The notes under the pieces: model-generated
What the model was told of the DNA's origin: nothing
The model's input: only the letters and a program-made list of their open reading frames with translations
The model's database searches: none
Program-made: the position numbers and the translations under genes
Assembly (NCBI RefSeq): GCF_029869545.1
Contig: NZ_JARWQD010000239.1
Location: 1-57,548 of the forward strand
DNA length: 57,548 nt
Direction of reading: 5' to 3'
Origin: Nocardia wallacei
GTDB lineage: Bacteria; Actinomycetota; Actinomycetes; Mycobacteriales; Mycobacteriaceae
Shown: piece after piece, positions 34,089-42,763 of the stretch
How the letters are laid out: each line of letters begins with the position of its first letter
Numbering within the stretch: position 1 is the first letter of the stretch

Positions 34089-35717
34089 TCATCCGCCCGG
34101 CTCGGGTGCCGGGAGCGTGCAGCGAGTATCGGCGGGCGGGGTGATCAGGTCGATCAGGTATCCGGCGACGGCCCTGTTCACGCAGTCGCTGGTCCCGGAG
34201 AACGCGACGGTGTGCTGTTCGCCCTCGACGGTGAGCAGGGTGCCGCCGAGGGCCTCGGCGAGGCTGATCCCGTCGCGGTAGGGGGTGGCCGGATCGCCGG
34301 TGATCGAGATAGTCAGTGTTTCGGGCAGTCCCTCGATACCGGTGGCATAGGGGTAGTCGAGAGTCGGTGCGGCAGGCCAGAACTCGCAGCCGTCGCGCGC
34401 GCCGTCGGCACCACGCCCGGTATCGGTGAACGGGGCCGCCGCCTGGATTCGGCGCTTCAGGTCGGACTCCTGCTCCGGGGTGCGGCGCTGTTCGTCCATG
34501 CAGTTGATCGCGTAGTTGGCCTCGTTGAAGTTGCCGTAGCGTCCGTCGGGCCCGCGCCCGGCGAAGGCGTCGCCCAGCGCGAGGAGGGTGTCGCCGCGTC
34601 CGGCCGCGATCTCGGCGATTCCCTTCGTGATCGCGGGCCAGGCCGCGGAGTCGTACAACCCCGCGGTCACCGCGCCGTACGCGCCGTCGAAGTCCAGTCG
34701 CCGACCGTCGGCGGCGGTTATCGGCCGATCGAGCAGGGGCCGGACGATGCTCTGGAATTTCTCGGTGGCTCGTCCGGGGTCGGTGCCCAGGGGACAGTCG
34801 GGCCGGGTGGCGCAGTCGGCGGCCATCGCGTCGAAGGACCGCTGAAAGCTGGTGAACTGCGCGACTCGCCGCTCGACGGTCCCCGCGCGTGGATCGATGG
34901 CGCCGTCGAGAACCATGGCCCGCACGGTGCGGGGGAACATTTCGGCGTAGACCGCGCCGAGCCGGGTGCCGTAGCTCTGACCGAAGTAGGTCAGCTTCTC
35001 GTCACCCAGCGCCGCGCGCAGGATATCCATATCGCGGGCCGCGTCCCGGGTGCCGACGTGGGCGAGCACGTCCCGGCCACCCGAACGCCCGGCACACCGG
35101 TCGACCAGCCCGCGGGTGTCCTGCTCGGTCCATGTGCCCGCGCCGACGGCGACGGAGGTCAGGGCGTCTCCGGCATCGATGTCGGCATCGGTGAAGCAGT
35201 CGACCGCCGGGGTGGAGGCGCCGACTCCGCGGGGATCGAAGCCGATGAGGTCGAACTTCTCGGTCACCGGGCTGGTCGCCCACGTCTTCGACGCGACGGC
35301 GGCCATGCTCATTCCGGGCCCGCCCGGCCCGCCGGGGTTGAGCAGTAGTGACCCCATCGGCTTACCCCGCGCGGGCGCTTTGAGCAGGGCGATCTGCGCG
35401 GTGCGGCCCGCCGGGTCGTCGTAGTCGAGGGGCACCTGCACCCGGGCACATTGGAACGCCGGGTTGCTGGCGAAGGCCTTCTCGTCGGCGGCGGTCGTGG
35501 CGTAGCCCGGACAGGGCTCGAAGGATAAACGCTGGTCGTAGAAGCGCTGCAACTCCGGGCTCGGCTGCTGCGGCCCGGAGGATTCCGGCTGGGTGCAGGC
35601 GCCGAGCGTCAGGGCGAGCAGGAACGCCGCGGCGGTCGGTGCCGCGCGTCGGCCGAAAGAGCCCGCGGGCCTGGCTCGTTCCGAGTTCCCTCGGGCGGGG
35701 GTGGTAATCCACGCCAT
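34089..35717 (-). CDS. Alpha/beta-hydrolase lipoprotein (tripeptidyl-aminopeptidase-like, S33)
   Basis: Encodes 542 residues. A lipobox (ALTLGAC near residue 40) marks it as a lipoprotein. The fold is that of Streptomyces tripeptidyl aminopeptidases: VPLDYDDPAGRTAQIALLK, LLLNPGGPGGPGMSM, FDLIGFDPRGVGASTP, the nucleophile YFGQSYGTRLGAVYAEMFP, MVLDGAIDP, and a TAP C-terminal domain with GDPATPYRDGISLAEAL (Asp) and QHTVAF (His). Likely peptide hydrolase at the cell surface. ATG at 35717 with GAGGAG upstream. Confidence 0.92.
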   Translation of the reverse strand: MAWITTPARGNSERARPAGSFGRRAAPTAAAFLLALTLGACTQPESSGPQQPSPELQRFYDQRLSFEPCPGYATTAADEKAFASNPAFQCARVQVPLDYDDPAGRTAQIALLKAPARGKPMGSLLLNPGGPGGPGMSMAAVASKTWATSPVTEKFDLIGFDPRGVGASTPAVDCFTDADIDAGDALTSVAVGAGTWTEQDTRGLVDRCAGRSGGRDVLAHVGTRDAARDMDILRAALGDEKLTYFGQSYGTRLGAVYAEMFPRTVRAMVLDGAIDPRAGTVERRVAQFTSFQRSFDAMAADCATRPDCPLGTDPGRATEKFQSIVRPLLDRPITAADGRRLDFDGAYGAVTAGLYDSAAWPAITKGIAEIAAGRGDTLLALGDAFAGRGPDGRYGNFNEANYAINCMDEQRRTPEQESDLKRRIQAAAPFTDTGRGADGARDGCEFWPAAPTLDYPYATGIEGLPETLTISITGDPATPYRDGISLAEALGGTLLTVEGEQHTVAFSGTSDCVNRAVAGYLIDLITPPADTRCTLPAPEPGG

Positions 35718-35810
35718 GGCTGTCACTCCTCGATCCACCGGCACCGGCGTGCCGATTCGGGAGCCAGTCTCGACTGTGCCGCAGCGGCACGGTCAAGTGC
35801 CCCGGCCCGC

Positions 35811-36599
35811 TCACACCAGCTTTACACGCACTCCCGCCTCGCGGATGGCGGCGACCGCGCCCTCCTCGGCGGCGTTGTCGATCACGAGGATGTCGATCTC
35901 CTCGATGGGGCAGATGCGGGCCAATGCCGCCCGCTCCAGCTTCTCGGCGGTGGCCACCACGATGACACGCGTTGCGCGGTGGGCCATCTCGGCGTTCACG
36001 CCCGCCTCGTCGAGATGGCGGCACTGGGCGCCACCGGCCGCCGAGATCGCGTTCACGCCGAGAATGACCGTGTCCAGGTGTAATTCGGCCAGGGCGCGTT
36101 CGGCCAGCGGCCCGTGCAGCTCGTAGGACTCACGCCGCGCCATCCCACCGAGGCAGATGGTGCGCAGCTGCGGGCGCAGCACCATCTCGCTGGCGATGTT
36201 CAGTGCGTTGGTGACGATGGTCATCTGGCTGTCGGCCGAGGTCGGCAGGTCCGGTCGCCCGGCCAGCGCGCGGGCCACCGCCGTGGTGGTGGTGCCGCCG
36301 TTGAGACCCACCACCTCGGCCGGGTCCACCAGTCCCGCAGCGTATTCCGCGACGCGCTGCTTGGCCGCGTCGCCACTGCGGTACCGGGCGGGCAGCTCAT
36401 AGGCGACCGACGTGGCGACGATGCCGCCGTGCGTGCGGGCCGCCAGTTGCTGGTCGGCCAGCGCGGTGAAATCGCGGCGAATGGTGGCGGGGGAGACGCC
36501 GAGCACCGCGGCGGCCTCCTCCACCGACAACCGGCCTGCGTCGGCCAGCAGTTCCAGCAGCCGGTTCCAGCGCTGGGACCGATCGGCCGCAGCGGTCAT
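35811..36599 (-). CDS. agaR: DeoR-family regulator (AgaR-like)
   Basis: Encodes 262 residues. The HTH is at GRLSVEEAAAVLGVSPATIRRDF (about residues 22-44). The C-terminal DeoRC sensor domain has the phosphosugar loop VVGLNGGTTTTAVARAL, TIVTNALNIASEM and GGxxR-type residues. This is the fold that senses phosphorylated sugars. It overlaps the permease gene by four bases and is last in the transporter operon, so it is autoregulated. AgaR-like role is inferred from the adjoining catabolic genes; the name is provisional. Confidence 0.88.
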   Translation of the reverse strand: MTAAADRSQRWNRLLELLADAGRLSVEEAAAVLGVSPATIRRDFTALADQQLAARTHGGIVATSVAYELPARYRSGDAAKQRVAEYAAGLVDPAEVVGLNGGTTTTAVARALAGRPDLPTSADSQMTIVTNALNIASEMVLRPQLRTICLGGMARRESYELHGPLAERALAELHLDTVILGVNAISAAGGAQCRHLDEAGVNAEMAHRATRVIVVATAEKLERAALARICPIEEIDILVIDNAAEEGAVAAIREAGVRVKLV

Positions 36600-37453
36600 T
36601 TGACGCTACCGGCGGTCAGGCCGGCGACCAGGCGCTTCTCGATGAGCGCGAACAGGATGACAACGGGCACGATGCCGACCGTAGAGATCGCGAAGACATA
36701 TTGCCAAGCCGTGTCGTATTGCCCGATGAACTTGGTCAAGGCCACCGACAGCGGCTGGTTCTCCGGCGTGGTCAGGATCACCAGGCTGGCCGCGAACTCG
36801 TTCCAGCACGACACGAACGCGAAGATGGTCGCGGTGACGATGCCCGGCCACACCAGCGGCAGGCTCACGCGGGTCAGGGTCTGCAGCCTGCTCAGCCCGT
36901 CGAGCTGCGCGGCCTCCTCGATCTCCACCGGTACCGACGCGAAGAAGCTGTGCAGGATCCACACCGCGAACGACAGGTTGAACGCCGCGTTCACGAGGAT
37001 CATCGCCAGCCAGGTGTCGTTGATGCCGAGCGTGAAGAACTCCCGGATCAGGCCGGTCACCAGGACGGTCGGCTGCAACATCTGGGTCACCAGCACCAGG
37101 CCGAGGAACGCGACCTTGCCCGGAAAGCGCCGCCGCGCCGTGTAATACGCGGCGGGGATCGCCACCAGCAGCACGACCACGGTCGCGAATACCGAGATCA
37201 CCACGGTGCTCACCATGTTGAACGACAGCGGCGTCTCCGGTGTGTTCCACATGCTCGAGTAGTTGCCCGGGCTCCACTGCTGCGGCAGATAGGTCGGCGG
37301 GATGCGCAGGATCTCCGAGCGCGGCTTGAGCGAACCGAGCACCATCACCACGTACGGGATCAGGAAGATCGCCGCGATCACGACGCCGACGGCGGTCAGC
37401 TCCCAGCGGCGGCGGGGTTTCCCGGCCCTCGCCACGGCCGTGGGATCGGTCAT
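36596..37453 (-). CDS. Carbohydrate ABC transporter permease (MalG/UgpE type)
   Basis: Encodes 285 residues with six hydrophobic segments. The EAA loop is EEAAQLDGLSRLQTLTRVSLPLVWPGI, ending with the conserved P-G. It couples to an ATPase on the cytoplasmic side. The gene overlaps its neighbours by four bases on both sides (upstream permease at 37450-37453, regulator at 36596-36599). It works with the SBP and the partner permease for import of a sugar, probably an N-acetylhexosamine. Confidence 0.94.
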   Translation of the reverse strand: MTDPTAVARAGKPRRRWELTAVGVVIAAIFLIPYVVMVLGSLKPRSEILRIPPTYLPQQWSPGNYSSMWNTPETPLSFNMVSTVVISVFATVVVLLVAIPAAYYTARRRFPGKVAFLGLVLVTQMLQPTVLVTGLIREFFTLGINDTWLAMILVNAAFNLSFAVWILHSFFASVPVEIEEAAQLDGLSRLQTLTRVSLPLVWPGIVTATIFAFVSCWNEFAASLVILTTPENQPLSVALTKFIGQYDTAWQYVFAISTVGIVPVVILFALIEKRLVAGLTAGSVK

Positions 37454-38343
37454 CGCGCCTCCTCACCAGCCGGGCGGATCAGCTTCACATAGACCGCGAT
37501 GATCACCACGATCAGCGCGAAGTTCAGCACGCTCATCGCGGCCGCCGTCGCGACCTCCTGGTTCTGCCGAATCAGCTTGAACGTCAACGTCGTTGTCGTA
37601 TCGGCCCCGAATCCGGCGATGCTGCCGGTCAGCACCTGCAGAATCGGCAGCGAGTTGAACACGTTGATGATGTTGATGACCGTCGCCACCGCGATCGCCG
37701 GACGCAGTTGCGGGAGCGTCAGATACCGGTAGCGCTGCCAGACGCCCGCGCCGTCCACCCGCCCGGCCTCCTCGATCTCCGCCGGAATCGCCTGCAGCCC
37801 GGCGAGAATCGTGTAGGTAGTGAACGGGATCGAGACGAACACCGCCACCCCGATCGCCACCAGGAACGCCGGGCCCGCCTCCTTGGTGAAGCCGAAGCCC
37901 CGGTCCAGCACGCCGATGTCGACCAGGAACCGGTTGGCGATGCCGACGTCCGGATCCAGCATGTAGGCGAAGATCGTCGTGGTCATCACCACCGACGCCG
38001 CCCACGGCACCAGGATCGCCATGCGCACCGCGGTGCGGCCCGGGAAATCCTTGTTCAGGAACTGGGCCAGGCCCGCCGACAGCACCAGCGTGATCGCCAC
38101 GACCGCCACCACCCAGACCACCGTGTGCAGCAGGACGCTGCCCAGCTCCTCGATGGCGAACAACTTGCGGAAGTTCGCGAGTCCGGCCGGGCCGCGATCC
38201 TGGCCGTAGGCGCTCAGGGTGCGGGTGGAGGTCCAGAGCATGTAGCCCGCCGGAAAGGCCACCACGCCCGCGATGAGAATCAGTACCGGGCCGATCCACG
38301 GTAGCGCCCGCAGCGCCGCCGTGGACCGGTGCCCGGTCTTCAC
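37450..38343 (-). CDS. Carbohydrate ABC transporter permease (MalF/UgpA type)
   Basis: Encodes 297 residues, six membrane helices. The EAA loop is EEAGRVDGAGVWQRYRYLTLPQL. AFPAGYMLWTSTRTL opens the first outer loop. GTG start at 38343 with GAGGGG at a good distance; it lies 11 bases after the stop of the binding-protein gene. No ATPase gene lies in either operon of this cluster. Confidence 0.94.
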   Translation of the reverse strand: MKTGHRSTAALRALPWIGPVLILIAGVVAFPAGYMLWTSTRTLSAYGQDRGPAGLANFRKLFAIEELGSVLLHTVVWVVAVVAITLVLSAGLAQFLNKDFPGRTAVRMAILVPWAASVVMTTTIFAYMLDPDVGIANRFLVDIGVLDRGFGFTKEAGPAFLVAIGVAVFVSIPFTTYTILAGLQAIPAEIEEAGRVDGAGVWQRYRYLTLPQLRPAIAVATVINIINVFNSLPILQVLTGSIAGFGADTTTTLTFKLIRQNQEVATAAAMSVLNFALIVVIIAVYVKLIRPAGEEAR

Positions 38344-38354
38344 GGCGACGCCCC

Positions 38355-39599
38355 TCAACTCGCCGCCTGCTGAATCTTCTGCAGCACCGCGGCCGGATCG
38401 GCGCCCTGCGCGATGGTGCCCATCTGCTGTCGGATGGCGCCCTGCGCAGCGCCCCACTTCGGGTTGTTGCTCGGGTAGAACTTGGCCACGGGCAGCGTGG
38501 CCGAGAACGCCTTGACCACCGGGTCGTCGGCCATCGCCTGGGTGCCGCCGGCGGTGATCGGGATGAAGTGCTCGCTCTGCACGAACTTGGAGTACACGTC
38601 GGCGGAGTAGAAGTAGTCGAGGAACTTCTTGATGGCCTCGGTCTTCTTGCCGTCCTTCTTGAAGGCCATCAGGTGGTCGGCGACGCCCAGGGTCACCGGA
38701 TCACCGGATTTGGTCGGCGAGGGCGCGGTCGCGTACTTCAGGCCCGGGTTCTTCTGCGCGATCATGCCGATCACCGGCGGCAGGCCCTCGATCATGCCGA
38801 TCTTGCCCTGGATGAAGGAGTTGATGACGTCCTTGCGGTCGGTGGCACCGGGATTCGGCTGTGTCACACCGGATTCGGCGACCGATTTCATCGCCCGCAC
38901 GCCCTCGGCATTGGCCGGGGTGTCGATGGTGATGTTGTCGCCGTCGCTCCAGTTCCCGCCCGCGCCGAAGGTCCAGATCGAGGTCTCGCCCTGGGCCTCC
39001 TCACTGCCCAGCGGCAGGCCGTACCCGGAGACACCGCCGCCGAGCGCCTGAATCTTCTCGGCCGCGTCGGTCAGCTCCGCCCACGTCTTCGGCGGCGTGG
39101 GCACGCCCGCCCGGGCCAGCAGGTCGGTGTTGTAGAACAGCGTGCGGGTGGAGGCGAACAGCGGTAGCGCCCACTGGGTTCCGCCGATCGAGGCGTTCTG
39201 CGCGAAGCCGGGCTGGATATCGCTGAGCACCGCGGGCGAGACGACCTCGGAGGCCGGGTAGAGCTGACCGTCGGTGGCGAAGGTGGAGTAGGCGTCGATG
39301 TTGAGGATGTCAGGGGTGGTCGACTTCGACTGCAGCTTGGTCCGGACCACGTCGTTGATCGAATCCCACGACTCCACCTGCACATTCACCTTGATGTCCG
39401 GGTTCTTCGCCTGGAAGTCGGCGACGATCCGGTCCCAGGACGCCTTGGTGCCGTCGCTGTAGGAGGCGGCCAGGAAGGACAGGGCGTTCGGGTCCGAGTC
39501 GTCCGACGAGTTGCCACCGAAACCGCAGGAGGAAACCGCCAGGGCCAGGCCGGTGAGCAGCGCTATCGACGAGAATGCGCCGCGGAGTGGACGTTTCAC
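38355..39599 (-). CDS. ABC transporter substrate-binding lipoprotein (sugar)
   Basis: Encodes 414 residues. Signal peptide with lipobox (LALAVSSCG). The mature part is a type II (SBP_bac_1) binding protein: FLAASYSDGTKASWDRIVADFQ, and LPLFASTRTLFYNTDLLARAG at the ligand hinge. GTG start at 39599 preceded by AAAGG. It is first in the operon with two permeases and the regulator. By context it should bind GalNAc or a GalNAc-containing glycan; the ligand cannot be read from sequence. Confidence 0.94.
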   Translation of the reverse strand: MKRPLRGAFSSIALLTGLALAVSSCGFGGNSSDDSDPNALSFLAASYSDGTKASWDRIVADFQAKNPDIKVNVQVESWDSINDVVRTKLQSKSTTPDILNIDAYSTFATDGQLYPASEVVSPAVLSDIQPGFAQNASIGGTQWALPLFASTRTLFYNTDLLARAGVPTPPKTWAELTDAAEKIQALGGGVSGYGLPLGSEEAQGETSIWTFGAGGNWSDGDNITIDTPANAEGVRAMKSVAESGVTQPNPGATDRKDVINSFIQGKIGMIEGLPPVIGMIAQKNPGLKYATAPSPTKSGDPVTLGVADHLMAFKKDGKKTEAIKKFLDYFYSADVYSKFVQSEHFIPITAGGTQAMADDPVVKAFSATLPVAKFYPSNNPKWGAAQGAIRQQMGTIAQGADPAAVLQKIQQAAS

Positions 39600-39659
39600 G
39601 AGTAGAACCTTTCCAAAGAGCACACCCGGCGATACGAACCGCGGATGATGGAGCGAACG

Positions 39660-39698
39660 ATTCGATTGCACCGAGGTTAGCGCCAACGGTGATCGAAT
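39660..39698. promoter_or_regulatory. Candidate AgaR operator between the two GalNAc operons
   Basis: ATTCGATTGCACCG (from 39660) and CGGTG-ATCGAAT (to 39698) form an inverted repeat with 12 matching pairs and one bulge. It sits in the 125-bp divergent promoter between the SBP gene and the SIS gene. A shorter palindrome CGAA-CGA-TTCG (39654-39664) overlaps its left arm. DeoR proteins bind such long spaced dyads. Confidence 0.6.
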
Positions 39699-39724
39699 GT
39701 GACTGTTTCTGCCGTAAATTTGAC

Positions 39725-40666
39725 ATGAACGATCACGGCGCGGATCCTGGAGGGGTGCCGACCTCCGCCGAGCGAATCCCCGAAACCCATCTGGCCGCCG
39801 AGGTGGCCACCCAGCCCGACGACTGGACGCGGGCCGCGTCGATCGCCGCCGAGCACGCCGCGCTGCTACCGGCGGCGGGTGAGCGCGTGGCCGTCATCGG
39901 TTGTGGCACCTCGTTTTTCATGTCCCGTGCCTTCGCGGCGCTGCGCGAGTCCGCGGGGCAGGGGCTGACCGACGCCTGGCCCGCCGGTCAGCTGCCCACC
40001 GGTCGCGATTACGACCGCTACCTGGTCATCTGCCGCTCCGGGACGACCACCGAGGTCGTCGACGCGATGCGCGCGATCCCGGACGCGGTGCCGCGCACCG
40101 TGATCTGCTCCAGCCCCGGGACCCCCGTGCTCGAGTTGGGTGATCCGATCCTCATCGACGCCGTCGACGAGCGGTCGGTCGTGCAGACCCGATTCGCGAC
40201 GACGACGCTGGCCATCCTGCGCCGCCACCTGGGCGAGGATCTGGACCCGGTGATCGCGCAGGCCCGCGCGGTGCTGGCCGAGGACCTCGGGCAGGCGCTG
40301 GCGGGCGTGCGGTACGCCGAGCAGATCAGCTTCGTGGGCATGGGTTTCGCGGCCGCGCTGGCCGACGAGGCGGGGCTGAAGCTGCGCGAATCCTGCCAGG
40401 CCTGGACCGAGGGCTACCTGGCCACCGAGTACCGGCACGGGCCGATCAGCATCGCCGCGCCCGGCCGGGCGGTGTGGGCGTTCGGGCCGGTGCCCGCCGG
40501 GCTCGCCGACGATATCGCCGCCACCGGCGCGCATTTCGAACATCGCGCCATCGACCCCATGGCCGACCTGGTGCGCGTGCACCGGCTGTGTGTGTTGCGC
40601 GCCGCCGACCAGGGCCTGGATCCCGACCGGCCGCGCGGCCTGAACCGCTCGGTGATCCTCGGGTGA
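39725..40666 (+). CDS. agaS: SIS-domain sugar isomerase/deaminase (AgaS-like)
   Basis: Encodes 313 residues with two SIS halves. VAVIGCGTSFFMSRAFAAL is the first sugar-phosphate-binding loop; ICRSGTTTEVVDAM the second; FVGMGFAAALADEAGLKLRES CQ continues the second SIS, and EGYLATEYRHGPI is the catalytic Glu/His region shared with GlmS and AgaS. Expected reaction: galactosamine-6-phosphate to tagatose-6-phosphate plus ammonia. ATG at 39725 has no clear ribosome binding site, so the mRNA may be leaderless. First gene of a five-gene operon. A GlcN-6-P deaminase (NagB-II) is an alternative reading. Confidence 0.85.
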   Translation: MNDHGADPGGVPTSAERIPETHLAAEVATQPDDWTRAASIAAEHAALLPAAGERVAVIGCGTSFFMSRAFAALRESAGQGLTDAWPAGQLPTGRDYDRYLVICRSGTTTEVVDAMRAIPDAVPRTVICSSPGTPVLELGDPILIDAVDERSVVQTRFATTTLAILRRHLGEDLDPVIAQARAVLAEDLGQALAGVRYAEQISFVGMGFAAALADEAGLKLRESCQAWTEGYLATEYRHGPISIAAPGRAVWAFGPVPAGLADDIAATGAHFEHRAIDPMADLVRVHRLCVLRAADQGLDPDRPRGLNRSVILG

Positions 40667-40676
40667 GGGGCAGGCC

Positions 40677-41603
40677 GTGACCGCCGTCGCGCCCGCGGAT
40701 CTGGTGCTCGCCATCGATGTCGGCGGGACCACGATCAAGGGCGAGATCACCGAGGCGTCCGGGGCCGTGCTGGGTTCGGGCCTCGTGGCGACTCCCGCCG
40801 GGGAGGCGGCCTTCGACGCCATGGGCGAACTCGGGGCGGGACTGCTGGCCGAGCTGCCCCCGGCGCAGCGGAATCGGGTGGCCCGCGCGGCCGTGGTGCT
40901 GCCCGGCATCGTCGACCCGGCCCGCTCGCTGGCGGTGTTCAGCAGCAATGTCGGCTGGCGTGATGTGAAGGTGGGCAACCGCTTTCGCGACCGTTGGGAT
41001 ATCCCGGTGCTGATCGAACACGATGTCGCCGTGGCCGGTTGGGCCGAATGGCGCTACGGCGCGGGCCGCGGGTGCGACGACGTCTGCGTGCTGATCCTCG
41101 GCACCGGCATCAGCGGGACGCTGTCGGTGGCCGGGCGGCTGGTGCGTGGCGCGGCCGGACAGGCCGGTGAGTACGGCCACATCCCGGTGCGTCATCGCGA
41201 CGGATTGCGCTGCCCGTGCGGCAATATCGGCTGCGTGGAAACCGTAGCCTCCGGTGCCGCCATCGCCCGCGCCTATCGCGCCCGCACCGGCCGCGAGATC
41301 TCCGGTGCCGAAGCGGTTTTCGCGGCCCTGCCCACCGACCGCGAGGCCCGCGCCGTGGTCGACGACGCCGTCGCCGCCCTGGCCGAGGGCCTGCTCGGCA
41401 TAGTCCACGCCACCTGCCCCGAACTGGTCGTGCTGGGTGGCGGCCTGGCCGGTGCGGGCACCGCGCTCACCCGGTCCCTGCAGGACCGTCTCACCGAATT
41501 GCTGCGCGTGGCCCCCGCGCCGCGCGTGGTGCTGGGTGAGTTCGGCGCCCGCGCGGGCCTGGTCGGCGCGGCCCGCTACGCCCGCGCGGGGGTACTGGAA
41601 TGA
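40677..41603 (+). CDS. agaK: ROK-family sugar kinase (probable N-acetylgalactosamine kinase)
   Basis: Encodes 308 residues of the ROK family. LAIDVGGTTIKGEI is the ATP phosphate loop. LIEHDVAVAGWAEWRYGAG carries the catalytic Asp (EHD). The zinc-binding ROK signature CPCGNIGCVETVASG is complete. GTG at 40677, ten bases after the SIS stop. In this context the expected product is GalNAc-6-phosphate; a general glucokinase or GlcNAc kinase cannot be excluded by sequence. The symbol is provisional. Confidence 0.9.
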   Translation: MTAVAPADLVLAIDVGGTTIKGEITEASGAVLGSGLVATPAGEAAFDAMGELGAGLLAELPPAQRNRVARAAVVLPGIVDPARSLAVFSSNVGWRDVKVGNRFRDRWDIPVLIEHDVAVAGWAEWRYGAGRGCDDVCVLILGTGISGTLSVAGRLVRGAAGQAGEYGHIPVRHRDGLRCPCGNIGCVETVASGAAIARAYRARTGREISGAEAVFAALPTDREARAVVDDAVAALAEGLLGIVHATCPELVVLGGGLAGAGTALTRSLQDRLTELLRVAPAPRVVLGEFGARAGLVGAARYARAGVLE

Positions 41604-42763
41604 CCGACGACAGCATCGAGATCTACCTGCGTGGCCGGGTCGTGGCGCCGTCGCACCAGTATGAGGACGGTGTCGTGGTCGTGCGTGCCGACCGGATCGC
41701 GGCCGTTCAGTCCTATGCAGAATGGGCTGCGGCGCATCGGGATTCGCGACCACCGGAGCATCTCGGCACGATCGTGCCCGGACTGGTGGACATTCACAAC
41801 CACGGCGGATACGGGCATCGGTTCGATACCACCGATGTGGAGCAGGCGCGGGCCGCCGCGGAATTCCATCGCCGCGATGGCTCGACGAGTGTGATCGCGA
41901 GCGTCGTGACCGGCGCCCCGGACGACATGGTCGCGCAGACGGCGACGCTGCGCTCCCTGGCCGCGGACGGGACGATCGCGGGCATCCACAGCGAGGGCCC
42001 GTTCCTGTCCGAGGCCCGCTGCGGCGCACAGGATCCGAGATATCTCACCGACCCCGACCCGGCGCTGATCGAGCGGCTGCTGGAGGCCGCGGGCGGCCAC
42101 CTCCGCGTGATGACCCTGGCTCCGGAGCGCCGCGGGTTCGAGGTGGCCGCGAAGCAGCTCGCGGGCGGCGGTGTCGTCATAGCGCTGGGCCACAGCGACG
42201 CCGAGTACTCGGAATTCCGGGCCGCCCTGGCGCCGAACGGATTCGGCACCCTGGTCACCCATCTGGCCAACGGGATGCCGCCCCTGCACCACCGCACCCC
42301 GGGCCCGGTCGCGGCCGGTCTGGTGGCCGCCGCACATCGCGCGGCGGTCGTGGAGCTCATCGGCGACGGGGTGCACGTCGAACCCGGCTTCGGCGCACTG
42401 GTTTTCGCCACCGCGGCCGACAGGGTCGCCCTCATCACCGATGCCATGCAGGCCGCGGGGCTCGCGGACGGCGAGTACCGCCTCGGCCCGCAGTCGGTGC
42501 GGGTGACCGATGGCGTCGCCCGCGTCGCCAATGGCTCGATCGCCGGTGGCACCGCCACCCTGCTGCAATGCCTGCGCTGGACGGTTCGCGAGTGCGGGGT
42601 GTCCCTGCCCGACGCGGTCCGCGCCGCGACCGCGACACCGGCGGCGGCCCTCGGCCTCGACGATGTCGGTGACCTGCGCCCGGGCCTGCGCGCCGATGTG
42701 ATCGTCCTCGATGCGGATCTGGCTTTGCAACGCGTCCTGCGCCGTGGACAGTGGTTGACGTGA
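41600..42763 (+). CDS. nagA: N-acetylhexosamine-6-phosphate deacetylase (NagA/AgaA type)
   Basis: Encodes 387 residues of the amidohydrolase superfamily. Landmarks: PGLVDIHNHGGYGH (HxH metal motif), GIHSEGPFLSEARCGAQDP (metal-ligand Glu), IALGHSDAEYSEFR (His), GTLVTHLANGMPPLHHRTP (His and substrate loop), LITDAMQAAG (catalytic Asp). It deacetylates GlcNAc-6-P or GalNAc-6-P. ATG overlaps the ROK stop by four bases. The AgaA role is inferred from the downstream tagatose-type genes. Confidence 0.94.
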   Translation: MTDDSIEIYLRGRVVAPSHQYEDGVVVVRADRIAAVQSYAEWAAAHRDSRPPEHLGTIVPGLVDIHNHGGYGHRFDTTDVEQARAAAEFHRRDGSTSVIASVVTGAPDDMVAQTATLRSLAADGTIAGIHSEGPFLSEARCGAQDPRYLTDPDPALIERLLEAAGGHLRVMTLAPERRGFEVAAKQLAGGGVVIALGHSDAEYSEFRAALAPNGFGTLVTHLANGMPPLHHRTPGPVAAGLVAAAHRAAVVELIGDGVHVEPGFGALVFATAADRVALITDAMQAAGLADGEYRLGPQSVRVTDGVARVANGSIAGGTATLLQCLRWTVRECGVSLPDAVRAATATPAAALGLDDVGDLRPGLRADVIVLDADLALQRVLRRGQWLT

